37,706 bases of DNA from an uncultured Aequorivita sp. (GCA_937125455.1 CAKZLK010000026.1:1-37706); one strand, 5' to 3'; positions 16,172 through 25,550 are shown, numbered from the stretch's first letter. Made by a program: numbers and translations. Notes: generated by a model from the sequence alone, not told the origin.

Positions 16172-17401
16172 TTAAAGAACTATTTTAGGTAATCGAGCAC
16201 TCATGTGCATCAGTATATCATATACAGAAGTACCTGTAATCGTTGAAAGGTGACTTGGATGAATTTCCGGATGATCTGGTCCTACCAAGGTTGCCAAATC
16301 TCCTACTTTTACTTTAGGTTCATTTCCAAGTTCAATAATGGTGTGACTGGCACTTACATAACCAATAACAGGATATAAGTTACCATTCACTAAAACTTTA
16401 GCTCCTTTGGTGGCTTTTCGCAAATAACCGTCTGCATGGCCAATAGGCAAGGCCGCAATCCAAACGGGCGACTTAGCTACGTAACTGCCTCCATAGCTTA
16501 CGCTATCTCCGGTTCGCAGTTGTTCAACTCTTACCACCCGAGCATTGAGTCGATACCCCACTTTTAATGGAGCTATCTTTTCTTCTTTTTTCGGATAGGT
16601 AGGATACGCTCCATAAAGTGAAATTCCTGGGCGAATCATATCAAGTGAAGCTTCTGGAAAATGATAAACAGCATTAGATGAGGCAGCATGTAATCTTCCC
16701 ATATTTATTTTTTTTGAAGCAGCTTTAGCATTTAAGTTTTGAAGACGTTTTAATTGCTCTTTATCAAATTCAGGGTCTTCTGTGAAGCCCATGAAGGAGC
16801 CCAGAATATTGATGCTTTTGCTTTTAGCAATGTCTTCTATCCAGGGCATGGCACGGTGATATGGAATTCCCATACGGCTCATCCCCGTATCTATGTACAA
16901 GTGTGTATCAACAGGTCGTTTTGTTCTTTTGGAAATGGATTCCAAAAGCGTTCGCATCCTGCTGTCAAAAATGGACAATTGCACGTTATTAGAAGCCAAA
17001 TCATAAAAGTCTGCATCCGTAGCCATTCCCATATGCAGTATAGGTTTTTTAATTCCTGCTTCTTTTACAGAAATGCACACATCTGTTTTTACCGCGGCAA
17101 ATCCGGCTATCTCCGGCATATCATCCAAAATTTTAGCCGCGTTGATATCACCCAAACCATAGCCGTTGTTTTTAATAACGGCTATCACCGGTTTTTTCCC
17201 GGACAAATTATGCAATACCCCGGCATTATATCTTATAGACTCCGGAAGTACCTCAATCCAGGGATCAAAACGATTTTTTAATGAGCCGTTTACTTTGAGA
17301 TTACTACTGGAACCTAGATTGGCGAATGAAAATGAAGGTATAGCTAAAGACGTTGCAAGTGCTGCACTTGTACGGAGAAAATTTTTTCGTGTGGTTTTCA
17401 T
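16172..17401 (-). CDS. alr: Exported alanine/broad-spectrum amino acid racemase
   Basis: This fold-type III PLP racemase of 409 residues converts L- and D-alanine or related amino acids. The PLP lysine is K77 in VIAVIKNNGYGLG and the opposite catalytic tyrosine is in GDSVSYGGSY. HLYIDTGMSRMG and MIRPGISLYGAYP are standard racemase motifs. Unusually, it starts with an export signal: KTTRKNFLRTSAALATSLAIPSFSFA, which has the layout of a Tat signal (TRKNFLR instead of RRxFLK) and a cleavage site near SFA. Periplasmic broad-spectrum racemases are known in other bacteria. A Tat route would suit a cofactor-loaded enzyme, but Sec export is also possible. It lies 31 bases behind an S12 hydrolase; together they could equilibrate free amino acids in the periplasm. 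Confidence 0.87.
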   Translation of the reverse strand: MKTTRKNFLRTSAALATSLAIPSFSFANLGSSSNLKVNGSLKNRFDPWIEVLPESIRYNAGVLHNLSGKKPVIAVIKNNGYGLGDINAAKILDDMPEIAGFAAVKTDVCISVKEAGIKKPILHMGMATDADFYDLASNNVQLSIFDSRMRTLLESISKRTKRPVDTHLYIDTGMSRMGIPYHRAMPWIEDIAKSKSINILGSFMGFTEDPEFDKEQLKRLQNLNAKAASKKINMGRLHAASSNAVYHFPEASLDMIRPGISLYGAYPTYPKKEEKIAPLKVGYRLNARVVRVEQLRTGDSVSYGGSYVAKSPVWIAALPIGHADGYLRKATKGAKVLVNGNLYPVIGYVSASHTIIELGNEPKVKVGDLATLVGPDHPEIHPSHLSTITGTSVYDILMHMSARLPKIVL

Positions 17402-17432
17402 GATTTGAAATAATTAGTAGACATTAATTTTT

Positions 17433-19016
17433 TTATTTATGCTCAACCCTTTTAAGGCCCAGATCATGAAAATCAAAACTGAAATCAATATCAGGTGAAA
17501 TTCCCTTCATTTTAATACTTTGGGCTTTACCTTCTTCATCAAGGCTAAAAATGGCAAACGCATCGGCATTCATATCCTGATATTCCCACCGTATGGCAAA
17601 GGCATTTCCTTTGTAATAACGCATGGGACCGTTAAGTTTTGGAGAACGGTATGATTTAAACCACAGCTTGCCGTTGTTTAAAAATACTTCAACTTTTCCA
17701 AACCAGTTGTCTTTATAAATTCCGATGTATTGATTGGCATCAATTTTAACGGATTTGGACTTTTCTACCGTTTTCCACACTTGTGTAGTAACCTTATCCG
17801 AGGAGGCTACCCTTTTTTGGCTCGCCTCATAGTAGTAGTCCACCCAATTGAATTTGTCCAAGCCCAAATAGCTATCCAAAATCGTCTGGGTAATAGCACT
17901 GAAGGCAGGCCCGCCACCGCTTTCGGTATTGGTGAGTACGACAATGCCCAGGTTGAGGTCTGGAATCATCACCACTTTGGACAGCATGCCCGGAAGCCCC
18001 CCGGTATGGGATACCATCATGTTACCTTTAACATCTGTTAAGAACCAACCTAGTCCATACCCTGCAAAATGCGAGTTGTATCTGGGGCTTTTTCGGGCAT
18101 TGGTAACAGTATGTATTTGCCACATTTTATGGTGATTTTTTAAGGAAAACAGCGACTGTCCTAAATCCTTGCCGTAATCCCCCTTGTTCAGTCTGGTGAT
18201 GAGCCATTTGCTGAGGTCGGACACATTGGAAATGATCGCACCTGCGGCACCGTTCATTTTTTCAGGGTCTGTCATATAGTGATTGATGGTGCGCAGTTGG
18301 TTGTTGATGGAATTGCTGTGCGGAACAGCCAGTTGGTTGCTGTTCGTTACCCGGTGTATCGAACTGAACGTCTCATTCATTTGCAACGGTTTGAAGATAT
18401 TGTTGGTAACGAAATCTCCCCATTCCATGCCAGAGACTCTTTTGATGACTTCGCCAGCGACCATGTACAGCAGGTTGTCATAATCCCATTTGGTTCTGAA
18501 TGCAGATTGTGGCTTAAAGTATTGAAAGCTTTTAATGATATCGTCAATAGTAAAGTCAGCACCATCGGGGAAATGCATCAAATCACCAACCCCAAGCCCC
18601 AAACCACTTCTATGTGTAAGCAGATCAGCAATAGTAAAGTTTTGGGTCACGTAGTCGTTGTACATTTTGAATTCGGGGATAACGTCAACGACCTTATCTG
18701 TCCACTTTAGCTTTCCCCGATCTTCGAGGATGGCCAGGGCCGCGGTGGTAAATGCCTTGCTGTTGGAGGCGATGGCAAAGAGGGTGTGCTCATCTACCTT
18801 TGCTTTTGTGTCCACCGACTTTACCCCGTACCCTTTGGCGTGGATAGGCTTGCCGTCTTTGACGATGGCAACGGCCACCCCTGCCACGTTGAATTTTTGC
18901 ATGGCATTGTTAACCAGTTTGTCAACTTCCTTTGAAGAAAGTTGCGCTAATACGGTGTTGTGGGGCAGACAGGTAAACAGTAAAAAAAAGAGTACTGCCA
19001 GTTTTAGTTTGCCCAT
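17433..19016 (-). CDS. Exported S12 serine hydrolase with C-terminal DUF3471-like domain
   Basis: This beta-lactamase-fold hydrolase is about 527 residues from the start MGKLKLAVLFFLLFTCLP, a clean signal peptide; an upstream ATG at 19037 would add MYIKQTT. The catalytic SxxK is SNSK in AIASNSKAFTTAA, the second motif is YDN in WDYDNLLYMVAG, and the third is HTG in SHTGGLPGML. A C-terminal beta-rich part (about residue 410 onward, QYIGIYKDNWFGKVEV) is the DUF3471-type domain often fused to these hydrolases. Base composition is richer in G+C than the neighbours at 14026-16149. A gap of some 140 bases upstream holds a vestigial signal-peptide frame. Role inferred from context: hydrolysis of peptides or esters with D-residues. 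Confidence 0.82.
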   Translation of the reverse strand: MGKLKLAVLFFLLFTCLPHNTVLAQLSSKEVDKLVNNAMQKFNVAGVAVAIVKDGKPIHAKGYGVKSVDTKAKVDEHTLFAIASNSKAFTTAALAILEDRGKLKWTDKVVDVIPEFKMYNDYVTQNFTIADLLTHRSGLGLGVGDLMHFPDGADFTIDDIIKSFQYFKPQSAFRTKWDYDNLLYMVAGEVIKRVSGMEWGDFVTNNIFKPLQMNETFSSIHRVTNSNQLAVPHSNSINNQLRTINHYMTDPEKMNGAAGAIISNVSDLSKWLITRLNKGDYGKDLGQSLFSLKNHHKMWQIHTVTNARKSPRYNSHFAGYGLGWFLTDVKGNMMVSHTGGLPGMLSKVVMIPDLNLGIVVLTNTESGGGPAFSAITQTILDSYLGLDKFNWVDYYYEASQKRVASSDKVTTQVWKTVEKSKSVKIDANQYIGIYKDNWFGKVEVFLNNGKLWFKSYRSPKLNGPMRYYKGNAFAIRWEYQDMNADAFAIFSLDEEGKAQSIKMKGISPDIDFSFDFHDLGLKRVEHK

Positions 19017-19095
19017 CGTTGTCTGTTTGATATACATGTGTTTATTTTTTACTCACGTTGTGAGGTTTATACTTTGAGGCCTTTGCCTCACTAAT

Positions 19096-19149
19096 TTAAT
19101 ACTGAGCGAAGCCAATGAATAGTGCAACTAAAAATATTCTTGTCTTCAT
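19096..19149 (-). pseudogene. Vestigial signal-peptide reading frame
   Basis: A minus-strand ATG at 19149 opens MKTRIFLVALFIGFAQY and stops at 19096-19098. This is a textbook signal peptide up to its cleavage site, with no mature protein. It sits at the expected place for a gene start, only 7 bases behind the stop of the S12 gene upstream. I read it as the remains of a deleted exported-protein gene between the two S12 hydrolases. A short leader peptide is an alternative. Confidence 0.5.
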
Positions 19150-19156
19150 CATTTGC

Positions 19157-20230
19157 TTAATTATTGACTGTTCCTGTATAGAATGTGGGCACTTTTTTTA
19201 GGATGTCCAGGCGCACCTTGCCTGAATTTCTTCTTCGATACGCTGCTTTTGTCTTAAAGACCAAAACCGCATCCATGGCTGGAAAGACCGATATGTTTTG
19301 TCCCATAGCACCTTTTGCTGAATAAGCCCTTTCAAAACGCTTGTCTTTCACATTTTGGATGAGCCACCACATATAACCATAGCCAAAATCAACCCCAGAG
19401 TTCCTAAAAACGGGAACATTGGTGTTCAGTTCTTTGTAATTGGTGCGCTCCTTTAACATCTCATCCACCCAGCTTTCGGAGATGAGTTGGGTGCCATTCC
19501 AATTTCCCTTGTTGAGCATCAATAATCCTATCCGTGCCATGTCTCTTGTGGAGAACCACATGGGGTAGGCGAGGTATTTTGAGATGGTGGTGTCTCCTTC
19601 CTTTTGCTGAAGGCTTCGATCCCAGTCCTGCATGTTCAGGGGCTTTGCGAGTTGTGCCTCTACTTCGTCATAGATGTTCTTCCCGGTCTCTTGCTCAAAA
19701 ATATAGCCTGCCACGTTGAAGTCCCAGTTGCTATACAGCCAGTAACTGCCATGTTTTACACTGCCTCTTTTGGGAGCATATTGCTGCATACCACCTGGAT
19801 ACCCCTCCTTATGATAGACACCGGATCTGGCAGAAATAATCTCTTGGACAGTTGCCTTTTCTTCCTCTGGCAAAATGCCATCTACATCATCAATGCCTAG
19901 CTGTTTGATGGTTTTGTTTAAATCGATAGTTTTATCTTCTACATACTTACCATAAATCATAGAAAGCACACTTTTTCGGCAAGAAGCGATATAACTGTTC
20001 TCTTCCACATCGCCATATTCAAAAATGATTTTGCCTTTGTGGACAATCATCATTCCTGTTATGTGAGTACTATCTATAATATACTTTCTAAAGGTCTTTA
20101 AGCTTTTATAATCCCAATTTTCATTGGTTTTATCAATATTGTATTCCCATGTTGCATCTGGAAATGTTTGCCCAAAAAGTGTATTGGACACAAAGAAGGA
20201 TGCGATTATTAAGATGGTTTTTAGTTTCAT
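19157..20230 (-). CDS. Exported S12 serine hydrolase, NylB-like (6-aminohexanoate-dimer hydrolase type)
   Basis: This 357-residue beta-lactamase-fold hydrolase has a signal peptide ending near TLFGQ. The catalytic SxxK is S83-CR-K86 in IASCRKSVLSM, and the second motif is YSN in WLYSNWDFNVAG. The C-terminal AYSAKGAMGQNISVFP replaces the usual HxG/KTG line, as in the NylB (6-aminohexanoate-dimer hydrolase) and EstB-like branch. NylB-type enzymes hydrolyse unusual linear amides and esters of short acids. The gene is 7 bases behind the M20 peptidase gene, so it is in the same operon. It could cut non-standard amide bonds such as omega-amides or D-containing dipeptides; the real substrate is unknown. 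Confidence 0.8.
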   Translation of the reverse strand: MKLKTILIIASFFVSNTLFGQTFPDATWEYNIDKTNENWDYKSLKTFRKYIIDSTHITGMMIVHKGKIIFEYGDVEENSYIASCRKSVLSMIYGKYVEDKTIDLNKTIKQLGIDDVDGILPEEEKATVQEIISARSGVYHKEGYPGGMQQYAPKRGSVKHGSYWLYSNWDFNVAGYIFEQETGKNIYDEVEAQLAKPLNMQDWDRSLQQKEGDTTISKYLAYPMWFSTRDMARIGLLMLNKGNWNGTQLISESWVDEMLKERTNYKELNTNVPVFRNSGVDFGYGYMWWLIQNVKDKRFERAYSAKGAMGQNISVFPAMDAVLVFKTKAAYRRRNSGKVRLDILKKVPTFYTGTVNN

Positions 20231-20237
20231 AATTGCT

Positions 20238-21545
20238 TTATTTCTGTTTAGTGTTTATTAATCTATAAATTAATAATGCGGCTCTTTGTGTAAGCTCGTT
20301 AAAGCGTGTTAAATCCATACGTTCATTGGGCGTATGCGAGCCACCACCCATAGTACCTAAGCCATCTAAGCCATCAACATAGTTGGCTACAAACGAAATA
20401 TCACCTGCTCCTCTCTTTGCAGGGTCAAATGCCTTTACTTCACCATGACCTAAATCTTGACTTACCTTATCCAATACTTTTAAGACTTCATAATTTCCTG
20501 GAGTGGGTTTCATAGGAGGGTATGACAATTTGAAGGTAATGGTGGCTCCTGTCTTTGGAAGGTGTTTTGATACAATCTCATTCATTTTATCCATGGTAGC
20601 TTGTATTTGTTCTTCTGTAAGACATCTTATGTCTCCACTAACAATGGCCTTTTGTGCTACAATGTTTGTTTTTCCAAAGGTATCACCCTTACCTTGTGAA
20701 GCATTGTAATTTACTGTGGTACCTCCAACAACCGTTGCAGGGTTAAAGGTTAAGTTTTGCTCTGGTAACTCGTTGTAGAATGCGTTTAAAATTCGAGCCA
20801 TCTCAAATATGGCACCTGCTCCGGTACCTTTTGAAAAAACACCTGAAGAATGGGCTCTTTTACCAGTAGTTTCTAACAACCAACTGCCTGAGCTTCGTCT
20901 TGCAACCGTTGCATAATTAAATCCTGTGGCACTTTCAAAGCCTAAGGCGATGTCGCTTCGCTTGGCGGCATCAATCAAGTCTTTTCGACTAATACTTATG
21001 GGATTTCCTGCTTTTTCTTCATCGCTTGTAAATGCGGCAATTATTTGAGTATTTTTCAATGCTCCTGCTTGCTGTAATGCCTTTAGGGCATAAAGGATAA
21101 TGATATTACCTCCCTTCATGTCATCCACACCCGGACCATACACCATATTTCCTTCTCTTGTGAATGTTTGAAATGGACTGTCCTCTTCAAAGACAGTATC
21201 TAAATGTCCTATTAGCAATATCTTTTTCCCATTAACATTTCCTGTATTTAACTCACAAAATAAATGGTCGCCTCTTTTAACTTCTGCAGGTAGTTGTTTG
21301 AAAGTGGCGGTAAAACCAATGGCTTCAAACTCTTTTGCAAACTCGCGCCCAACTTTGTTTACGCCTTCAATATTAAGGGAGCCGCTGTTCATGTTCACTT
21401 GCTTTTCTAAAAGTGCAATGGCGTCATCGTTGTTGGCTTTTACGTAATTTACAATACGCTTCTCTATTTTAGTGAGTTTTTGTGCAACGATTGGTTGGCA
21501 TACTAAAAGGAGCAGTAAGATTTTAAGTGTCTTGAATGTTTTCAT
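20238..21545 (-). CDS. Exported M20-family metallopeptidase (glutamate carboxypeptidase-like)
   Basis: This di-zinc M20 peptidase of 435 residues has a signal peptide (MKTFKTLKILLLLLVCQPIVAQ). Metal ligands and catalytic residues are in LLIGHLDTVFEE (His, Asp), YGPGVDDMKGG (bridging Asp), FTSDEEKAG (catalytic Glu pair), GFESATG, and the late GGGSHTPNERMD (His). A dimerisation domain with the conserved His in GKRAHSSGVF is present. The general form is that of carboxypeptidase G2, which removes C-terminal glutamate from peptides or folate. In this setting it may release glutamate from peptidoglycan-type or acylated peptides. It lies between the CocE-like gene (47-base gap) and the NylB-like gene (7-base gap). 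Confidence 0.87.
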   Translation of the reverse strand: MKTFKTLKILLLLLVCQPIVAQKLTKIEKRIVNYVKANNDDAIALLEKQVNMNSGSLNIEGVNKVGREFAKEFEAIGFTATFKQLPAEVKRGDHLFCELNTGNVNGKKILLIGHLDTVFEEDSPFQTFTREGNMVYGPGVDDMKGGNIIILYALKALQQAGALKNTQIIAAFTSDEEKAGNPISISRKDLIDAAKRSDIALGFESATGFNYATVARRSSGSWLLETTGKRAHSSGVFSKGTGAGAIFEMARILNAFYNELPEQNLTFNPATVVGGTTVNYNASQGKGDTFGKTNIVAQKAIVSGDIRCLTEEQIQATMDKMNEIVSKHLPKTGATITFKLSYPPMKPTPGNYEVLKVLDKVSQDLGHGEVKAFDPAKRGAGDISFVANYVDGLDGLGTMGGGSHTPNERMDLTRFNELTQRAALLIYRLINTKQK

Positions 21546-21592
21546 GGTGTTACTTAATTATTGATGGTATTTAAACTTTTTAAAATTCAGTT

Positions 21593-23440
21593 TTATTTCT
21601 TTACTGGCAATTCAATATGCGTTGGGTACTTGGCAGAGAAATAGATTCGTTGCTCTGCCTTTATAAAATCTTCTTCAGTAGCTTCAAAAATACTCGGCAC
21701 AAATTTTTGAGGATTACGATCTATTACTGGAAACCATGAGCTTTGTACCTGAATCATAATACGATGGCCTTTTTTAAAGGTGTGGTCTATATTATGTAAA
21801 TCTATTACATATTCTTCAGGTTTGTTAGGCGTCAACGCTTTTGGTTTTTCAAAACTTTCTCTGTAGCGCCCCCTAAATACTTCCATAGCCACAGGAAACT
21901 GGTAATTGCTCATCAAGATATTTTCTTCATCAAAATTAGGGTACACATCAATTAGCTTTACCACCCAGTCTGAATCAGTGCCAGAGGTACTAGCAAACAA
22001 TCGGGTAATGATGTTGCCAGTTACTGTTACATCTTCGGTCAAGACCTCTCCTGTAAAGCTAACTACATCGGGACGGGTATAAACAAAACGCTGGTCTTCT
22101 ACCTGCCAGCTTCTCCAGCGACTCCCTTTACCATAAGTGGCTTCTATGGGCAATGTACGATACGGTACAGGTCTTGCAGGATCGCTGGTATAACTTGTAA
22201 AACCTTCAGCTACTTTTGGTTTTAAAAATGAGTTGGTATTGTTAGGTCCAATATATAATTTTTTTATTTCAATGTCTTTTGGTGGCCAACTGTCATAACT
22301 TTTCCATTGGTTAGATCCTGTTTGAAAAAAATGGGCTTCTTCAAAATTTCCATCACCTTCATCTTTTAGCCAGAAGTCAAACCATTGCTTTTCCTTTTCT
22401 CGAAAGTGAACGGCCGTCTTGCTGCCAAAATTAATCCTGCCCAGACTATCACCATCCATTCGACCCCAACCTCCATGATTCCAAGGCCCCATGAGTAGAT
22501 AGTTGCGATTGGATTTATCTTTTTTCTCCATATGAAGGTACAAAGCCTGTGGTCCATTCAAATCTTCTTGGTCATAATAACCACCAACATGCAAAATAGG
22601 AATTTCGGGTTCACTCATATAAGTAAAGGCAGACTGCTCTTTCCAAAGGGCATCATAATCAGGGTGGTTGACGAAGCGTTCCCAAGTGGGTAAACGACCA
22701 TGTAAATATTTTTCATTTACATTCTTTAATGGACCAAGATTCAAATACCAATCATATAAATCGAATTGTGGAAAAGGGAAGCTACTGTTTTTGGTAGGGT
22801 CATTTTCAAAGAGATAAGCGTACTCCAACCCATAACTTAGTCTAAAAGCTCCATTATGATGAAAATCATCTCCAAGGTACATATCGGCTGGAGAGGCCTG
22901 CTCCGATGAAGCTTTTAGTGCCGGATGTGGGTCAACTACCGCTACCAAGGCAGTCCACCCAGGGTACGAAATACCGCGAATCCCAGCTTTACCATTATTA
23001 TTCTCCACGTTTTTTACCAACCAATCTACCGTATCGTGACAATCGGTGCTTTCATCGGTTGCGTTTGGATTGGTAAGGTGGTAAAGGGGTTTATTCATTT
23101 CCATTTTCCCTTCACTCTTAAATTTTCCCCGTATATCTTGATACACAAAAATATAGCCATCTTTTGCCAACGCACTTTCATAGGGAATGGCTGTCATATC
23201 TACTGTATCTCTTTCCTTGGCACCATAGGGTGTGCGTTTTATAAGAATAGGCAATTTTTCTTTTGCTCCAATGGGAGTATAGATGGTGGTATAGAGTTTT
23301 ATTCCATCTCGCATAGGAACCATGGTAGCGGTTTTGGTGTATAGTTTATAGGATTGGGCTTGGGCAACTGTATGTGCTATCAATGAAAAAAAGAGGCACA
23401 ATAGCAGTCCTTTTGATGTATTTATCAGAAAATGATTCAT
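21593..23440 (-). CDS. Exported CocE/NonD hydrolase, alpha-amino acid ester hydrolase-like
   Basis: This S15-type hydrolase of 615 residues has a signal peptide ending near TVAQAQ. It has the alpha/beta hydrolase core followed by a jelly-roll C-terminal domain (about residues 400-610, X-Pro dipeptidyl-peptidase C-terminal type). The nucleophile is the Ser of GIRGISYPGWTAL, the acid lies in GGYYDQEDLNGP and the histidine in GPWNHGGWG. The YYDQED piece is characteristic of alpha-amino acid ester hydrolases and glutaryl-7-ACA acylases. Those enzymes accept D-phenylglycine-type acyl groups and beta-lactams, which matches the D-specific theme. The gene is 9 bases behind the S9 peptidase gene. X-prolyl dipeptidyl peptidase activity is an alternative. 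Confidence 0.86.
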   Translation of the reverse strand: MNHFLINTSKGLLLCLFFSLIAHTVAQAQSYKLYTKTATMVPMRDGIKLYTTIYTPIGAKEKLPILIKRTPYGAKERDTVDMTAIPYESALAKDGYIFVYQDIRGKFKSEGKMEMNKPLYHLTNPNATDESTDCHDTVDWLVKNVENNNGKAGIRGISYPGWTALVAVVDPHPALKASSEQASPADMYLGDDFHHNGAFRLSYGLEYAYLFENDPTKNSSFPFPQFDLYDWYLNLGPLKNVNEKYLHGRLPTWERFVNHPDYDALWKEQSAFTYMSEPEIPILHVGGYYDQEDLNGPQALYLHMEKKDKSNRNYLLMGPWNHGGWGRMDGDSLGRINFGSKTAVHFREKEKQWFDFWLKDEGDGNFEEAHFFQTGSNQWKSYDSWPPKDIEIKKLYIGPNNTNSFLKPKVAEGFTSYTSDPARPVPYRTLPIEATYGKGSRWRSWQVEDQRFVYTRPDVVSFTGEVLTEDVTVTGNIITRLFASTSGTDSDWVVKLIDVYPNFDEENILMSNYQFPVAMEVFRGRYRESFEKPKALTPNKPEEYVIDLHNIDHTFKKGHRIMIQVQSSWFPVIDRNPQKFVPSIFEATEEDFIKAEQRIYFSAKYPTHIELPVKK

Positions 23441-23449
23441 AGTGAATGG

Positions 23450-25531
23450 TTATTTTTTATTGAATTGTCGGTTGATGAACTCAAAAGCTGCTTCATAGGC
23501 TTGTATCCAGTGCCGATGTAGCAAAAAGCTGTGCACCTCATCAGGGAAAACCAGTTGCTCAAAAGGCACATTTCGTTCTCTAAGCAATTCTGCCAGTCTT
23601 ACCGTTTCGGTGAAATTCACATTTCGATCGTCATCACCATGGATGAATAATACTGGCGATTTCCATCCGTCTATATAGTATTCTGGGGAAGATTGAAAAG
23701 CGAGTTTTGCAAAGGCTTCTAACTTCTCTGGCGAATAGGAACTCACAAAATTGCGAATGGCTTCATTCCAATCATGCACTCCGTGAATATCCACCCCACA
23801 GGCAAACAAATCGGAGGCCCTCGCCAGCCCATGCGCTGTTAAATAACCGCCATAACTACCGCCCCAAAGCGCAATCTTTTTTGCATCGACATCATCCCTG
23901 TTTTTCAGGTATATGCCGGCTCCTGCTAAATCAAAATACTCGCTGGCTCCCTGTGCTCCATAATTTAGTGCTTCCCTGAATTCCATACCATAGCCAATGC
24001 CACTTCTGTAATTTAACGAAAGTACTACGTAGCCCTTTGAGGCAAAATATTGGTTCAACGCATAGGCGTTGGAATAATACGAGCTGTAATGAAAGCCTAA
24101 CAACATTTGTCTTCTCGAACCTCCATGTGTAAAAATCAATGCTGGATGTTTTTGACCTTTTTTATGATTGGGAGGTAAGAAAATTTGTGCCGGTGCCTGC
24201 ATTCCATCAGTAGCGGTAATCATAATGGACTGTGGAGTTACCATAGCCGATTGTGGGAATGTTGAAGGAAAAAATTCTGAAGCTATCTCGGTAATTTTTC
24301 CCTTTTCAGACAACAAGGCAGGCCATGCCGGCTTTTGTGCCGAGGCGTTTAAAATAGCCAGTCCGTTTTCAAGAGGGACAGGAGACCATTCTATATTTTT
24401 CGTTTTCGAAATTTGAACTGTTTTTCCGGTTTTAACATCCACTTTCCAGATATGCCTCCTGTTTATATCACCGATATTGGTGGTATAATACACGGTTTGC
24501 AAATCCTTACTGATCGATACATTCTCCAATTCGCCTTTGCCGGGCGTAAGGTGCGTTACCTTGCCCGATACCGGGTTGAGCAAATACAATTGCTGCCAGC
24601 CTGTTTTTTCCCAGGGAAAAATAAGTTGATTGCCTGCCGTCCAAAGCAGTTGATTATCTACTACAGGGATTTCGTTGGTTGCGACACTACCCATCCCTTT
24701 ATCTGCTTTCCATATTTCTTTGGTAGTGTTTGTTTTTACATTGTACAATCGTATCGACCACGGAAAACCTTCCCTTTTGGGTGTGAAAGGCAGGCTGTTT
24801 TTTACGGCCGGTCTTCTCCTAAAAGCTAATTGTTGTCCGTTGGGACTCCATACCGGATGGTCATCCAAGTCAATGGATGGATCAATAAATTTGAATTGAT
24901 TGCTGGTAAAATCATAAATACCGATAAATGAATGATCGCCTCGCCTGCTGGTAAAGGCTATTTTGCTTCCATCTGGAGACCAACGTATTTGTGACTGGCT
25001 TCCTCTGGATTGAAATAATTTTTGAGGCTTCTGAATAGTATCAGAGAGTGTTGCTGTCCAAATTTGTTTGTTTTTCAAATAAGCCAACGTTTTGCCATCG
25101 GGTGATATTTTGGGATAAGTGCCCGGCCCTATCTTGCGAAGGTTGCTGCCGTCTTTATCAATTATATATAAGTTCCGGTCGGTAGCCATTGGCAATAGAG
25201 CAGGATTAGCAGCTTCTTTCTTTCGATTATTGGTATTTCCTCTCACAAAAACAATTTGATTTCCATCAGGTGTAAACCGGAGGCTGTTAATGACAATGCC
25301 TTCATCTCCCTGATAAGTAGTCACTTTTTTGGCAGCAAATGATGGGGCGGCTGCATAAAAGATGTTCCGTTCGCCTTTATCATTGAATACCCAGGCGATG
25401 GTTTTACCATCCTCAGCCCCCACAAGGTTGGAAGGGAATGGTGCAGACAAATAATTTTCTATGCCTGTCTGGGCAAATGCAGTAGCTATTGCCAGGAACG
25501 AGAATAAAATTGATAGATATTTGTTTTTCAT
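23450..25531 (-). CDS. Exported S9 peptidase (beta-propeller plus prolyl-oligopeptidase domain)
   Basis: This 693-residue serine peptidase of the acylaminoacyl-peptidase/dipeptidyl-peptidase group has a signal peptide ending in TAFAQ. An N-terminal beta-propeller with PD40/WD-like repeats (for example SPDGKTLAYLKN, WSPDGSKIAFTSR, WSPNGQQLAFRRR) covers about residues 25-430. The catalytic domain follows with Ser in LWGGSYGGYLTAHG, Asp in IHGDDDRNVNF and His in DEVHSFLLHRHW. The propeller limits access to short peptides. Acylaminoacyl peptidases remove blocked N-terminal residues, which fits alongside the acylases here. The gaps to its neighbours (9 and 19 bases) show operon membership. Confidence 0.88.
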   Translation of the reverse strand: MKNKYLSILFSFLAIATAFAQTGIENYLSAPFPSNLVGAEDGKTIAWVFNDKGERNIFYAAAPSFAAKKVTTYQGDEGIVINSLRFTPDGNQIVFVRGNTNNRKKEAANPALLPMATDRNLYIIDKDGSNLRKIGPGTYPKISPDGKTLAYLKNKQIWTATLSDTIQKPQKLFQSRGSQSQIRWSPDGSKIAFTSRRGDHSFIGIYDFTSNQFKFIDPSIDLDDHPVWSPNGQQLAFRRRPAVKNSLPFTPKREGFPWSIRLYNVKTNTTKEIWKADKGMGSVATNEIPVVDNQLLWTAGNQLIFPWEKTGWQQLYLLNPVSGKVTHLTPGKGELENVSISKDLQTVYYTTNIGDINRRHIWKVDVKTGKTVQISKTKNIEWSPVPLENGLAILNASAQKPAWPALLSEKGKITEIASEFFPSTFPQSAMVTPQSIMITATDGMQAPAQIFLPPNHKKGQKHPALIFTHGGSRRQMLLGFHYSSYYSNAYALNQYFASKGYVVLSLNYRSGIGYGMEFREALNYGAQGASEYFDLAGAGIYLKNRDDVDAKKIALWGGSYGGYLTAHGLARASDLFACGVDIHGVHDWNEAIRNFVSSYSPEKLEAFAKLAFQSSPEYYIDGWKSPVLFIHGDDDRNVNFTETVRLAELLRERNVPFEQLVFPDEVHSFLLHRHWIQAYEAAFEFINRQFNKK

Positions 25532-25550
25532 AATGTTGGTTCGTTAAATG

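Noticed and set aside
17730-18710. Plus-strand open frames opposite the S12 hydrolase
   Set aside because: They are shadows of a well-supported gene with complete catalytic motifs on the other strand.
15037-20230. S12 genes as ordinary beta-lactamase resistance genes
   Set aside because: The motifs fit the whole S12 family (peptidases, esterases, amidases), and the setting is catabolic. Calling them beta-lactamases would go beyond the sequence.
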